Shown here in pieces: positions 8,063 through 16,927 of a DNA stretch of 37,475 bases. Under the pieces are notes generated by a model. It was not told where the DNA came from. It ran no database searches and saw nothing but the letters and a program-made list of their open reading frames with translations. Positions within the stretch are counted from its first letter, which is position 1. Each line of letters begins with the position of its first letter. A program made the translations under genes and the position numbers. The DNA is from Legionellaceae bacterium. Its GTDB lineage: Bacteria > Pseudomonadota > Gammaproteobacteria > Legionellales > Legionellaceae. The stretch is from assembly GCA_947476305.1 (NCBI GenBank), contig CANJQE010000006.1:1-37475 (forward strand), written 5' to 3'.

Positions 8063-9322
8063 GTGTACTTACAAGGATTTGGGAATTATCATCATACTGA
8101 GGCAGTACAAGGAGCCTTACCCACTAGTCAGAATTCCCCACAAGAATGCAATTTAGGTCTTTATGCTGAACAACTTAGTGGTACCTCATTTACTCGGCCT
8201 AGGCATAATAATTTACGTTCTTGGCTATATAGAATTCTTCCCACCGTAGCTCAAGGCACCTACTCTCCTTATCAACATACATTAAATGATTCCTTTAATA
8301 CACAGCAAACACCTAATGCCTTACGCTGGTCACCTATACATAGAACAGAACCAGGAGCTGGGGATTTTGTTCACAGTTTATTTCACATTGCGGGTAATCA
8401 TTTAAATAATGCCTTTGTATATCATTGTACTCAATCAATGACAGATACTTATTTTGTAAATAATGATGGTGATTTTTTATTTGTTCCTTATGAAGGAGAA
8501 ATTAATCTCCATACAGAATTAGGCTTACTCGTTTTACCTGCTGGAATGATTGCCGTGATTCCTCGCGGTATAAAATTTAAAGTTGAAATAATCGGTAAAG
8601 AAGCTAAGGGATATCTCTGTGAAAACAAAGGTAATCCTTTTATCCTACCTTCTTTAGGCCCAATAGGAGCAAATGGTTTAGCTAATCCTAGACATTTTGA
8701 ATATCCAGTGGCTGCTTATGAGAAAGAGCAAAAAAGTACAAAAATAATTTGTAAAAATCAACAGCAATTATGGATTGCACACTCTGAACACTCACCATTA
8801 AATGTGGTGGCTTGGCATGGTAATTATGCGCCATATCGCTATGATCTAAGTTTGTTTAATACAATTAATACCGTAAGTTTTGATCACCCTGATCCGTCTA
8901 TTTTTACTGTGTTGACCTCTGAAAGTGAGACCCTAGGAGTGGCCAATCTCGATTTTGTGATTTTTCCTCCGCGCTGGATGGTTGCAGAACATACATTCCG
9001 TCCACCCTATTTTCATCGAAATTATATGAATGAATTAATGGGGCTTATTCGAGGAGTTTATGATGCTAAAAAAGAAGGTTTTACTCCGGGGGGGATTAGT
9101 ATTCATAATTGTATGACGCCTCATGGCCCTGATCATGAGTCCTATGAAAAAGCGGTAAATCAAGAGTTAACGCCCCAATTTAATGATTCTTTAGCATTTA
9201 TGTTTGAAACCAAAGAACCTTGGCTGATTACAAAAGAGGCTCTGACTCATTCTAATCTCCAAGCGAACTACATTAAATGCTGGGAAGGTTTTAAAGCTAA
9301 TTTTTGGAAAGAGTGTAAGTAA
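8063..9322 (+). CDS. hmgA: Homogentisate 1,2-dioxygenase
   Basis: The enzyme opens the ring of homogentisate to maleylacetoacetate in tyrosine and phenylalanine breakdown. The iron ligands are recognisable: H318 and E324 in [12 protein letters not shown] and H354 in [13 protein letters not shown]. The start is taken as the GTG at 8063, preceded by AAGGAG at ideal spacing; a frame opening at TTG 8039 would add eight residues and include the ribosome site. The resulting 419 aa fits the family. In Legionella the level of this enzyme decides how much homogentisate is left to form pyomelanin. It stands alone, followed by repeats. Confidence 0.95.
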   Translation: MYLQGFGNYHHTEAVQGALPTSQNSPQECNLGLYAEQLSGTSFTRPRHNNLRSWLYRILPTVAQGTYSPYQHTLNDSFNTQQTPNALRWSPIHRTEPGAGDFVHSLFHIAGNHLNNAFVYHCTQSMTDTYFVNNDGDFLFVPYEGEINLHTELGLLVLPAGMIAVIPRGIKFKVEIIGKEAKGYLCENKGNPFILPSLGPIGANGLANPRHFEYPVAAYEKEQKSTKIICKNQQQLWIAHSEHSPLNVVAWHGNYAPYRYDLSLFNTINTVSFDHPDPSIFTVLTSESETLGVANLDFVIFPPRWMVAEHTFRPPYFHRNYMNELMGLIRGVYDAKKEGFTPGGISIHNCMTPHGPDHESYEKAVNQELTPQFNDSLAFMFETKEPWLITKEALTHSNLQANYIKCWEGFKANFWKECK

Positions 9323-9330
9323 ATTACTGA

Positions 9331-9385
9331 TGTGGGTCGCTACGCTCCGGCTGTTAGGCTTCACTATCGCTCAGCGCCAACCTAC
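9331..9385. repeat. Short dispersed-repeat-like sequence after hmgA
   Basis: The 55 bases just after the hmgA stop contain GGTCGCTACGCTCCGG and GGCTTCACTATCGCTCAGCG, a composition unlike the AT-rich surroundings. The style matches short GC-rich dispersed repeats found in many proteobacterial intergenic regions. GTTAGGC and GCGCCAAC form an imperfect inverted pair. No second copy lies in the window, so repeat status is inferred from composition. Confidence 0.35.
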
Positions 9386-9450
9386 TTTTAATTAAAAGCC
9401 CTTAAGCTGACACCTACTGAGCATTTACAAAAACAATGTCAGGCCAAGAC

Positions 9451-9604
9451 CCATAGCCGTCAGGTTAAGGAGTTTTTAAATCATATTCAGTACTTAATTA
9501 AAAATATGTCATTCCCGCGTAGGAAGGAATCAATACTTGCATTTAGCATCTAACATTATGAATGGATTCCCGCCTACGCGGGAACGATAACCTGACGGCT
9601 ATGG
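9451..9604. mobile_element. 154-bp MITE with 17-bp inverted ends and 9-bp target duplication
   Basis: The element is bounded by perfect 17-bp terminal inverted repeats, CCATAGCCGTCAGGTTA at 9451-9467 and its complement at 9588-9604. The flanks carry the 9-bp direct repeat GGCCAAGAC (9442-9450 and 9605-9613), a target-site duplication. Together these show transposition of a small non-autonomous element. It has no open frame and holds a second, unrelated palindromic repeat inside. It lies between the ends of hmgA and rpoS. Confidence 0.8.
9508..9586. repeat. ATTCCCGC-type palindromic repeat nested in the MITE
   Basis: The outer words GTCATTCCCGCGTAGG and CCTACGCGGGAAC are inverted copies, and inner GGAATC/GGATTCC words form a further partial pair. 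It belongs to the same family as the repeat at 16761-16843. Its position wholly inside the MITE shows either nested insertion or that the MITE captured it. Confidence 0.6.
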
Positions 9605-9638
9605 GGCCAAGACCCAACCTAGGTATTCTAATGCAAGA

Positions 9639-10658
9639 TTAAAAAAGATCTTCTTGAGTCAAACCGACTTTTTCTAATAGACCTCTTAAAGTTTTTAAGG
9701 CTTCAACTTGAATTTGTCGAACTCGCTCACGAGTTAAATCAATTTCTTTACCTACATCTTCAAGCGTCGCTTTTTCAAAACCCCGCAAACCAAATCGACG
9801 AGCAATCACTTGCTGTTGATTTTCTGTAAGTTTGTCTAAAAGAGATTCTATATGTAAACGTAAATTTTCATTAGTAAGTAACTCTGCGGGATTAACACTA
9901 TTTTCATCCGCAATAGTATCTAACAATGATTTACTTTCATCATAACCAATTGGTGTATCTACTGAAGTTACCTTATCGTTCAAACCCAAGAGTTTTTGTA
10001 CATCTTCTAAGGGTTTATCCACCATTTCTGCAATTTCTTCCGGTGAAGGCTCATGATCTAATTTCTGAGTTAATTGTCTTGCGGCTCTTAAATAAACATT
10101 AAGCTCTTTGACCACGTGAATAGGTAGGCGAATAGTTCTCGTTTGGTTCATGATAGCGCGTTCAATGGTTTGTCTAATCCACCAGGTCGCATAAGTTGAA
10201 AATCTAAACCCCCGATTGGGATCAAATTTTTCTACTGATTTCATTAAACCTAAATTGCCCTCTTCAATCAAATCAAGTAAAGGTAAACCGCGATTAAGAT
10301 AACGACGAGAAATCTTAACTACTAAACGTAGATTAGATTCAATCATTTTTTTTCGTGCAGCAGCATCTCCTTTTAAAGCAAGCGTTGCATAATGCACTTC
10401 TTCTTCTGCACTAAGTAGAGGAGAGAAACCTATCTCACTTAGATATAATTGAGTTGCATCCATTGCTTTGGACAGGCTTTTATGACGTGACAAAGAGGTT
10501 AAAGGAATCTCCTCAACTTCAGTAAGCTCGACGTCAACCTCGCCCTTTTCTAATGCTTCCTCAAAATCATCCTCTACTAGGAGTAAATTATCCTCTTCTT
10601 CAACCCACTCTTCTTCTTTGATTTCATTTTCTTTAGTTGGCTCATCTTCTTCGCGCAT
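9639..10658 (-). CDS. rpoS: RNA polymerase sigma factor RpoS (sigma-38)
   Basis: This is a group 2 sigma-70 family factor of 339 residues. After an acidic N-terminal 50 residues come region 1.2 ([21 protein letters not shown]), region 2 ([18 protein letters not shown] and [19 protein letters not shown], core and -10 contacts), region 3, and region 4 with the helix-turn-helix ([23 protein letters not shown]). In Legionella it directs stationary-phase and transmissive-phase expression. An AGGTGATACA segment precedes the ATG. nlpD lies 83 nt upstream in the same direction, the usual order, and rpoS promoters often lie inside nlpD. Confidence 0.95.
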   Translation of the reverse strand: MREEDEPTKENEIKEEEWVEEEDNLLLVEDDFEEALEKGEVDVELTEVEEIPLTSLSRHKSLSKAMDATQLYLSEIGFSPLLSAEEEVHYATLALKGDAAARKKMIESNLRLVVKISRRYLNRGLPLLDLIEEGNLGLMKSVEKFDPNRGFRFSTYATWWIRQTIERAIMNQTRTIRLPIHVVKELNVYLRAARQLTQKLDHEPSPEEIAEMVDKPLEDVQKLLGLNDKVTSVDTPIGYDESKSLLDTIADENSVNPAELLTNENLRLHIESLLDKLTENQQQVIARRFGLRGFEKATLEDVGKEIDLTRERVRQIQVEALKTLRGLLEKVGLTQEDLF

Positions 10659-10741
10659 TGTATCACCTATATGGTTTTAGTCCTGATTAAATGAGATTAA
10701 TCCTAAACACGACTATTGTTGCTATAACTACAAGCTATACG

Positions 10742-11485
10742 TCAACCTTTTTTTAGATAATTCAATGGATTGACTGGTACTCCCATTTTTCTAATTTCAA
10801 AATGAACACCCCAGTATTTACGGTCAATCACTCCTACTTCTGCTATAACTTGTCCCGCTCTTACTCGCTGCCCTTCTGAAACCAGATTTTTTTCATTATT
10901 GCCATAAGCAGTTAAGTACTCATTATTATGTTTAATTATAATTAAATTTCCGTACCCAGTTAAACCGCTTCCTGCATAAGCAACCACACCACTTGATGCG
11001 GCATGAACTTTTTCACCTTTATGAGATGCAATATTTATGCCTTTTTTTCCTTGATTTGGAATAAAAGTGGTTACCACTCGTCCGCGTATGGGCCATTGCC
11101 AAGCTCCAGAGACATAAGAGGTCTTTATTGGCGAATAAATAGGGCGTTTTTTTATCTGAGGCGACGGCCTGTAAGTACGCTGTGGTATGTACTGTGGTTT
11201 GGCGACAATTTTTCTTGCTCCAGCTCGCACATTTAATACTTGTCCCACCCTTAATTTATAAGGGGGGTTTAAATGATTCAAGCGTGCTAATTGTCTAAAA
11301 TCAGTGTCATAACCAAAGGCTATAGCATATAAGGTTTCACCTCGATGCACTATGTGTTGGTTTGGTGATCGAGAAAAAGCCTGGGATCTTAAGTCACTCA
11401 CTGGTGCAAGATCATTTCTTGCCCCACATCCGGCAATAATTACAATGAAAACAAGGCAAAAAATGCCTTTATATAATTGATGCAT
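10742..11485 (-). CDS. nlpD: Lipoprotein NlpD, LysM plus degenerate M23 domain
   Basis: The start at 11485 gives a lipoprotein signal ending in the lipobox IIAGC; a longer frame to 11551 would overlap surE and put 22 unlikely residues in front. A LysM domain (IVHRGETLYAIAFGYDTDF onward) and a C-terminal M23/LytM domain follow (GYGNLIIIKHNNEYLTAYG, VHFEIRKMGVPVNPLNYL). Catalytic M23 residues are altered: the usual GxDI aspartate is Asn (KGINIAS) and the YAHN histidine position reads YGNN. This fits NlpD proteins, which activate cell-wall amidases at the septum rather than cut themselves. It lies between surE and rpoS. Confidence 0.9.
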   Translation of the reverse strand: MHQLYKGIFCLVFIVIIAGCGARNDLAPVSDLRSQAFSRSPNQHIVHRGETLYAIAFGYDTDFRQLARLNHLNPPYKLRVGQVLNVRAGARKIVAKPQYIPQRTYRPSPQIKKRPIYSPIKTSYVSGAWQWPIRGRVVTTFIPNQGKKGINIASHKGEKVHAASSGVVAYAGSGLTGYGNLIIIKHNNEYLTAYGNNEKNLVSEGQRVRAGQVIAEVGVIDRKYWGVHFEIRKMGVPVNPLNYLKKG

Positions 11486-11529
11486 GCTGTTTCTTCTTAT
11501 ATAACTACTAATCAAGGTCTTGCTTAAAC

Positions 11530-12279
11530 TTAATTTCCACCTTCTAACCAATTAGATAGCTGATCAAACATTTTATAATTCGTCATGTCTAAATGCAGTG
11601 GTGTAATAGCCACCGCGCCTGAGTTCACAGCATAAAAATCAGTGCCAATTCCTGAATCAGCTTCAATCCCAGGTCGACCTATCCAATAGATAGGTCTGCC
11701 TCTTGGGTCAAAATCTTTAATTGTTGGCTCTGCACAATGACGAGTACCTAAACGTGTAACTTGCATTCCTTTAATTTGATCTAAGGGCACATTGGGAACA
11801 TTTACATTTAAGATGGTTTGCGAAGGTAAGCCATTAATTTTAAGCTTCATTACTAATTGCTTAGCAATAAGTGCTGCCGTTTCATAATGATAGATCTCGT
11901 CTCCAACCATTGAAATAGCAATTGCGGGTAATCCTAAATACCGTCCTTCCATTGCAGCCGCAACAGTTCCTGAATAAAGAATATCATCTCCTAAATTAGC
12001 GCCATCATTAATTCCAGAAACAACCATATCAAAAGTAGTATCTAAAAGACCCGTGACCGCTAAATGCACACAGTCAGTGGGGGTACCCTCTACACTATAA
12101 TAACCATTGTCCATTTTTTTTACGGTTAAAGGTCTAGTTAAGGTTAAGGAATTGCTTGCACCACTTCTATTCCTATCAGGGGCAACTACTACTATTTCTG
12201 CAATAGTTGCTAATTCTTTGGCCAAAGCACGAATACCAGGAGCAAAAACTCCATCGTCATTACTAACTAATATTCTCAT
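11530..12279 (-). CDS. surE: 5'/3'-nucleotidase SurE
   Basis: SurE is a metal-dependent phosphatase acting on nucleoside monophosphates, important in stationary-phase survival. The sequence starts [16 protein letters not shown] with metal ligands D8 and D9, then [11 protein letters not shown] and [20 protein letters not shown], all typical. Length (249 aa) is normal. It is 3 nt from the upstream lipoprotein gene and 44 nt before nlpD, so the four minus-strand genes to rpoS may share transcripts. Confidence 0.95.
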   Translation of the reverse strand: MRILVSNDDGVFAPGIRALAKELATIAEIVVVAPDRNRSGASNSLTLTRPLTVKKMDNGYYSVEGTPTDCVHLAVTGLLDTTFDMVVSGINDGANLGDDILYSGTVAAAMEGRYLGLPAIAISMVGDEIYHYETAALIAKQLVMKLKINGLPSQTILNVNVPNVPLDQIKGMQVTRLGTRHCAEPTIKDFDPRGRPIYWIGRPGIEADSGIGTDFYAVNSGAVAITPLHLDMTNYKMFDQLSNWLEGGN

Positions 12280-12282
12280 TTT

Positions 12283-12660
12283 TTAACCCTCAGGTGATTC
12301 TAACCATTTCACTACAGCTAAATACTCAGTTAATGTATATTTCTTTTGCGCAAGTGAGGCATCTAACTCTGGGGATGTTTTTTCTTTTATTTCTAGCTCT
12401 TCTTTAGCTACAGCTTCCTGCATAGCTAAAATTTTAGAACCAAAACCTTGGGGATTAGATTGCAGTTGATAAGCTAAATTGTTCATTCTTTCACCCAGTT
12501 TCTTCAATTGATCACAACTAATTCCATTGGGCTTTTGCACAGGACAAGCATCTAGTGCTTGTTGAATTTCTTTAGGGTGAGAACGGTAGTATTGTTCATC
12601 TTTAGCTCCACAAGAAGCCAATCCAAGGGTAACTAAGGCTAACACAATGTACTTATTCAT
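12283..12660 (-). CDS. EexN-like small lipoprotein
   Basis: With the start at 12660 (AGAGG six bases upstream) the protein begins MNKYIVLALVTLGLASCG, a lipoprotein signal with the lipobox LASC. The mature part opens EQYYRSHPKEIQQALDACP and has a second cysteine shortly after (NGISCDQ), the pattern of the EexN family. EexN proteins were named for entry exclusion in conjugative plasmids, but many chromosomal members have no known role. The rest is a charged helical segment. It is 3 nt upstream of surE and divergent from maeA. A longer frame to 12681 lacks a better ribosome site. Confidence 0.6.
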   Translation of the reverse strand: MNKYIVLALVTLGLASCGAKDEQYYRSHPKEIQQALDACPVQKPNGISCDQLKKLGERMNNLAYQLQSNPQGFGSKILAMQEAVAKEELEIKEKTSPELDASLAQKKYTLTEYLAVVKWLESPEG

Positions 12661-12738
12661 ACCTAACCTCTTGATGTACACTACAAAAAGCCGATATTAT
12701 CACCAGTCAGCACGTAACGCTATCTATGGGAACCTTCC

Positions 12739-14466
12739 ATGCTTGATTTTAAACTGAATCGCGATCAAAAAACGGGCGAATCGTATATTGAAACATCACT
12801 ATGCGGTAAACCTTTACTTACTACTCCTCAATTAAATAAAGGAACTGCTTTTACCTACGAAGAAAGAAAAGAGTTTGGTCTTTTAGGAAAACTGCCACAT
12901 CGTGTAGAAACTATAGAAGAACAAACAAAACGAGCTTATCTACAGTATTCAAGCTATAACACGCGGCTGCAACAAAATATTTATTTAAATAATTTACACG
13001 ATAAAAATCAAATCCTTTTTTATAAGCTTCTGAATAAACATGTAGGAGAAATGTTACCTACCATATATACACCCATTGTAGGAACAGCAGTAAAACGCTT
13101 TAGTCATGAATATCGTCAACCACGAGGCTTGTATATTGCTCACTCCGATAAGAGTCTAATAGAAGAAATTATTAATAACCGCTCTAACCCTTCTATTGAT
13201 TTAATCGTTGTTACCGATGGAGAAGGCGTTTTAGGAATTGGTGATCAAGGTATTGGTGGTATGGATATACCTGTGGCTAAGCTTATGGTCTATAGCCTAT
13301 GTGGTGGTATAGATCCTACTCGCACTTTACCTGTCTTTTTAGATGTAGGAACTAATAATCAAGAACTACTTAATGACCCAATGTATCTAGGTTGTAGACA
13401 CCCGAGAATTCATAATGCAGCCTATGATGATTTTATTGCAACCTTCGTAAATGCCATTCATAAACACTTCCCTAATGCCTTTCTTCATTGGGAAGATTTT
13501 GGCCGAGGAAATGCACGACGTATTTTAGATCAGTACCAAGATGTTTTATGTACTTTTAATGATGACATCCAAGGCACAGGCGCAGTAACGCTTTCAGCCT
13601 TATTAGCAGCGTCTGAAGTAACAGGTATAAAGCTTGAAGATCAACGTATTGTTGTTTTTGGTGCCGGCTCAGCGGGCACAGGAATTAGCGATCAAATTAT
13701 TGATGCTATGGTTCGTAATGGCTTAACTGCGGAAGAAGCCTATCAGCGCTTTTGGTTGATTGACAGACAAGGCCTCTTGCTCGATAGCCATCATGATCTA
13801 ACTGACGCACAAAAACCTTATGCACGAAATGCGCAAGAAATCCTCTCTTGGTCAATAAATGACAAAAATGCAGCCTCACTTACTGACACAGTTCGCCAGG
13901 TAAAACCAACCATTCTCATTGGATGTTCTGCACAAACGGGTGCTTTTTCACAGGATATTATTGAAAGCATGGCGAAACACTGTGAACGCCCTATTATTTT
14001 CCCTTTATCTAATCCTGATGAGAAATGTGAAGCACAACCTGCAGATATTTTAAAATGGACACAAGGGAAAGCATTGATTGCAACAGGCACCGCATTCCCT
14101 GCCATTGAATATCAGAATCGTATGGTACAGATTGCACAATGTAATAATGCTCTAGTATTTCCAGGAATTGGATTAGGAATTTTGGCGGTTAACGCCAATC
14201 GTTTGACAAAAGAAATGATTTTGGCAGCATCTTCAACCTTATGTATGTTTGCGCCGAGTAAAAAAGATACCTTTTTACCTTTGTTACCCTCCTTGGATGA
14301 TGCTCAAACTGTTGCCAAAGCTATTGCTGTAGCGGTTGCCCAATGTGCTATTGATTCTGGAATTGCTCAAAAAAACCAAGATAAAGATCTCAAAAAGTTA
14401 ATTAATGAACTATTCTGGGAACCTAGATATTTACCTTTTAGAAAAATTAGCGAAGCTAAGAAGTAG
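12739..14466 (+). CDS. maeA: NAD-dependent malic enzyme
   Basis: The enzyme converts malate to pyruvate and CO2 with NAD+. The N-terminal malic domain contains LPTIYTPIVGTA and the TDGEGVLGIGDQGIGGM signature, and the acidic metal ligands WEDFG and FNDDIQGTG. The NAD-binding domain has the Rossmann motif VVFGAGSAGTGI near residue 310. The 575-residue length matches the E. coli MaeA (SfcA) type, not the shorter or phosphotransacetylase-fused MaeB type. It is transcribed alone, divergent from the lipoprotein gene. Confidence 0.93.
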   Translation: MLDFKLNRDQKTGESYIETSLCGKPLLTTPQLNKGTAFTYEERKEFGLLGKLPHRVETIEEQTKRAYLQYSSYNTRLQQNIYLNNLHDKNQILFYKLLNKHVGEMLPTIYTPIVGTAVKRFSHEYRQPRGLYIAHSDKSLIEEIINNRSNPSIDLIVVTDGEGVLGIGDQGIGGMDIPVAKLMVYSLCGGIDPTRTLPVFLDVGTNNQELLNDPMYLGCRHPRIHNAAYDDFIATFVNAIHKHFPNAFLHWEDFGRGNARRILDQYQDVLCTFNDDIQGTGAVTLSALLAASEVTGIKLEDQRIVVFGAGSAGTGISDQIIDAMVRNGLTAEEAYQRFWLIDRQGLLLDSHHDLTDAQKPYARNAQEILSWSINDKNAASLTDTVRQVKPTILIGCSAQTGAFSQDIIESMAKHCERPIIFPLSNPDEKCEAQPADILKWTQGKALIATGTAFPAIEYQNRMVQIAQCNNALVFPGIGLGILAVNANRLTKEMILAASSTLCMFAPSKKDTFLPLLPSLDDAQTVAKAIAVAVAQCAIDSGIAQKNQDKDLKKLINELFWEPRYLPFRKISEAKK

Positions 14467-14501
14467 TATTGACTACTTCAGCTGTATTTATCAGGATTTA
14501 T

Positions 14502-14550
14502 TATGTGAAATAGAAAAGAGCATTTTGTTTGTTTAATAATATTTCACATA
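14502..14550. promoter_or_regulatory. Perfect 11-bp inverted repeat before the hydrolase gene
   Basis: TATGTGAAATA at 14502-14512 and its exact complement at 14540-14550 flank 27 bases. The pair lies 47 nt upstream of the hydrolase start and 36 nt after maeA. The AT-rich arms, long spacer and lack of a following T-run make an operator or looped regulatory site at least as likely as a maeA terminator. Confidence 0.4.
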
Positions 14551-14596
14551 TAAATACTTTCTGTTAGGATAGAAACAAAACAGTAGAGATTGAACA

Positions 14597-15670
14597 ATGA
14601 TCGAAGAGCAAACAACTAAGTGGGATGGTGCAGGAGAACAATGCGATACTTTATTTTTTCAAGGGATCGGAACCTCGCAAACGCAGGTGCTTAAATACGT
14701 CGGCAATCAAATAATTACCGCAACTACCGGGCAAGAAATGTGGAGTACGGGATGCAAGCTTAGCCCTCTAAATGTCATCAAAAAAGCTCATATTGGTGTA
14801 GAAGTTGGCGATATTAGTTTTAATGTTTTCAATAGCTATTGGTCCTACCTCAATCCAATTAAAGTTATTGGCTCAGCGATAACCTGGGGAACAAATTGGT
14901 ATTATGGAGTACATTTTACTGCCCGGATTCCGAATCATGAATCTGTAGCTTTTCACGTACCTGATCTTTCCAAAATCAGTGTCGGCCAAGATCATGATAT
15001 GAATAGTCATCGTAAAAAATATGACTCTTGGCTAAGCCAAAAAGATAAAAGCAAGGGACTTATTTTATGGGGCGTCTCGCGCGGTACAGCAGCCACATTT
15101 TGCGCTTATGCCAAAGAAAAATATCCCGAAGTTAAATTGGTGGTTTTAGAAGGGGCCATCGATTCCACTCAAAATATTTTACGCAAATACGCATCTAAAC
15201 TTTTGCCTATAAATGCTCTTGCTACTCGAGTAAGAAGCGCCCTAAACGCAGGTTTATCCTTTTTTAAAAGAAAGGGATTTATACAATACGACCCAGAGGG
15301 TCCCTCTCCTTTAAAAAGTGTTACAGAATTTCCTAAAGGTACGCCAGTAGTATTTATTACTTCCAAAATTGATTCTATCGTGCATTGTGAAAATACAGAG
15401 CGAATTGCCAAAGCCTTAGCGAACAAAGGTATAAATGATGTTTATCTTTTAAAGTTAGAACGCTCAAGTCATCCTAATTACATGTTTGATGATGTTGAAG
15501 ATCGTGCTCATTATGAAGCATTTATTCATGCTATTTATAAAAGATACGATTTAAACTATGACACGAAACTAGCAGCAGCAGGGGAACATCATCTTGAGCC
15601 TTGTCTTGTACATCCTAAAGTTGTTGAGGATTTAGACGTGATAGGCAGTCCTTCTCCTTGCAAAGTTTAA
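14597..15670 (+). CDS. Alpha/beta-hydrolase-fold protein, effector candidate
   Basis: The central part contains LILWGVSRGTAATF, a GxSxG nucleophile elbow with S161. A candidate acid, D259, follows in VFITSKIDSIVH, and a candidate histidine, H292, in SSHPNYMFDD, in the order of a serine-hydrolase triad. No signal peptide is present, so it is either cytoplasmic or exported by a signal-peptide-independent route such as Dot/Icm. The first ~110 residues, with a hydrophobic stretch at 85-105, are not recognised. It has its own upstream region with an inverted repeat and a strong hairpin downstream, so it is a single-gene unit. Substrate is unknown; lipase, esterase or thioesterase activities are all possible. 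Confidence 0.55.
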   Translation: MIEEQTTKWDGAGEQCDTLFFQGIGTSQTQVLKYVGNQIITATTGQEMWSTGCKLSPLNVIKKAHIGVEVGDISFNVFNSYWSYLNPIKVIGSAITWGTNWYYGVHFTARIPNHESVAFHVPDLSKISVGQDHDMNSHRKKYDSWLSQKDKSKGLILWGVSRGTAATFCAYAKEKYPEVKLVVLEGAIDSTQNILRKYASKLLPINALATRVRSALNAGLSFFKRKGFIQYDPEGPSPLKSVTEFPKGTPVVFITSKIDSIVHCENTERIAKALANKGINDVYLLKLERSSHPNYMFDDVEDRAHYEAFIHAIYKRYDLNYDTKLAAAGEHHLEPCLVHPKVVEDLDVIGSPSPCKV

Positions 15671-15680
15671 TAATAAAGAT

Positions 15681-15708
15681 ACGTAGCCTTGATGCATCAA
15701 GGCTACGT
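15681..15708 (+). terminator. Strong hairpin after the hydrolase gene
   Basis: A perfect 12-bp stem (ACGTAGCCTTGA and its complement) with a TGCA loop starts 10 nt after the stop. Only a weak T-rich stretch follows, but stability and position fit a terminator for the plus-strand gene. Confidence 0.6.
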
Positions 15709-15769
15709 TCAATTAGATTCTTATATTTATCAATATCTTAAACGAAAAAATAATATAGCTCGCGTTAAA

Positions 15770-15950
15770 TTAAAATTTATCTACACTCGCCAACATCCTT
15801 TCAATACTGCTGGTATGCGTGAAATCTAACTCCTGAGTAATGGCCCACTAATTTATCTATCTGGCGCCCACTGAGCACTACCTTAGCACCAGCGTAAGCG
15901 AGGGTTTTTGCAAAATGGTTTCCTGGACCTGTTGAAGCAGATTTTGACTC
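15770..15950 (-). pseudogene. Remnant of a short-chain dehydrogenase/reductase
   Basis: Read on the minus strand, one frame gives STGPGNHFAKTLAYAGAKVV followed by LSGRQIDKL. This matches the N-terminal Rossmann segment of short-chain dehydrogenases (TGxxxGxG, then AGAxVVLxxR). After a frame change the sequence gives ITQELDFTHTSSIERML, like the following DVTxxxSI segment. The normal N-terminus, the intervening ~15 residues and the catalytic two thirds are missing. It is a decayed fragment of about 180 bp filling most of the gap between the hydrolase and inhibitor genes. The rest of that gap (15671-16002) shows only the terminator. Confidence 0.6.
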
Positions 15951-16002
15951 ATAGTAATCCTACCTAGCCATATCTTGCAAAACAGTAGCTCTTTTACCTT
16001 TT

Positions 16003-16380
16003 TTAGTTTCCATTAGGCTCAATAAAATTGACCGTTACTTTCTGTACTGTTCCAGTATCCTCTTTTTCCCAAGGACGGGCGTATTTAAAGCTTAGATCGG
16101 TCGTTTTAGGATAAGTTTTTCCTTTATTTAAACTAAAGGTAAATAACATTCGCCCCCCTGCTCCTATCAATTTAGTATCAGGTCGTTGATAAACACTACT
16201 ACTTAAAGTCAATAAGTCTTTATCAAACTCTACGACAGACCATTGGAAGCCTGTTGTAGCATTAGCTGCTAAATTAACTACAAATGAAGACTGATCTTTA
16301 CTCACGTTCATCGACATAGGATCATCAGCATGTGCTAATACAGCAAACATCATCATGGCAAGGCCTGTTAATAATTTCAT
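16003..16380 (-). CDS. Chagasin-like cysteine protease inhibitor (MEROPS I42)
   Basis: The 125-residue protein has a signal peptide (1-18, ending AHA) and the three inhibitor loops of the chagasin/ICP family: NATTGFQW at 40-47 (family NPTTGY/F), GAGGRMLF at 73-80 (GxGG), and RPWE at 102-105. These loops block the active site of papain-type proteases. It would act in the periplasm or outside the cell. It follows the DUF2845 gene by 15 nt in the same direction, so the two are probably cotranscribed. A secreted papain-fold protein gene lies about 5 kb away. Confidence 0.85.
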   Translation of the reverse strand: MKLLTGLAMMMFAVLAHADDPMSMNVSKDQSSFVVNLAANATTGFQWSVVEFDKDLLTLSSSVYQRPDTKLIGAGGRMLFTFSLNKGKTYPKTTDLSFKYARPWEKEDTGTVQKVTVNFIEPNGN

Positions 16381-16395
16381 TTTATTCTTCCTAAA

Positions 16396-16719
16396 TTAAT
16401 TAGCATTACGATTAGCATTGATTTCTTTCAAAATACCCGCATCAAAAATTAAAGTATACTGAAAATCTGCAGAAGAGCGTTGATAAATCCAGCGCTCTAC
16501 AATATTAGTTGTAGTACCTATTTGATAGCCTGCTTCATTATATAGTGGGATTATTTCTTCATAAGATTGTTTAGCCTGTGGCTCACCACATTTTTGTAAA
16601 ATGTTATACTGATTATCCCCGGTATATACTAATTTATCACCACAACGCATGGCCTGCGCCGTAGTCATACACGCAACAGTCAAGCAAACAAATAAAGCCC
16701 AACTATTAGAGTTCAGCAT
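16396..16719 (-). CDS. Secreted DUF2845 protein
   Basis: With the ATG at 16719, preceded by AAGGAAG, the 107-residue protein has a signal peptide ending near AQA. The mature part starts MRCGDKLVYTGDNQYNILQKCGEP and contains ERWIYQR, the DUF2845 pattern of a CGxxL start and a CGEP turn. The function of this periplasmic family is unknown. A longer frame to 16749 has no ribosome site. It probably shares a transcript with the inhibitor gene downstream. Confidence 0.75.
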   Translation of the reverse strand: MLNSNSWALFVCLTVACMTTAQAMRCGDKLVYTGDNQYNILQKCGEPQAKQSYEEIIPLYNEAGYQIGTTTNIVERWIYQRSSADFQYTLIFDAGILKEINANRNAN

Positions 16720-16760
16720 AGATCTTCCTTGTAAATAGTCATTGCTCACTTAATGATTCT

Positions 16761-16843
16761 GTCATTCCCACGATAGGCGGGAATCCATGCTTATCAAGCA
16801 TCGTGCCAACTTCAAAATAGATTCCCGCTTCCGCGGGAATGAC
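16761..16843. repeat. 83-bp palindromic ATTCCC/GGGAAT repeat
   Basis: Outer arms GTCATTCCC and GGGAATGAC and inner arms GCGGGAATC and GATTCCCGC give a two-layer inverted repeat. The right half contains ATTCCC, eight bases, then GGGAAT, exactly the consensus of Neisseria dRS3 elements, and the left half has the same words nine bases apart. A second family member lies at 9508-9586. It separates the methyltransferase gene end from the start of the DUF2845 gene. Confidence 0.7.
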
Positions 16844-16927
16844 TTTGCCTTTAAAGAGGTTCGTGAACTCTATTATTCATTTCTACCTTGAATCTGCTTT
16901 AAGTATAGTACGTTCTAATCCTATTAT

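Noticed and set aside
11486-11551. Longer NlpD start overlapping surE
   Set aside because: It would place 22 polar residues before a clear lipoprotein signal; the ATG at 11485 gives a normal signal peptide.
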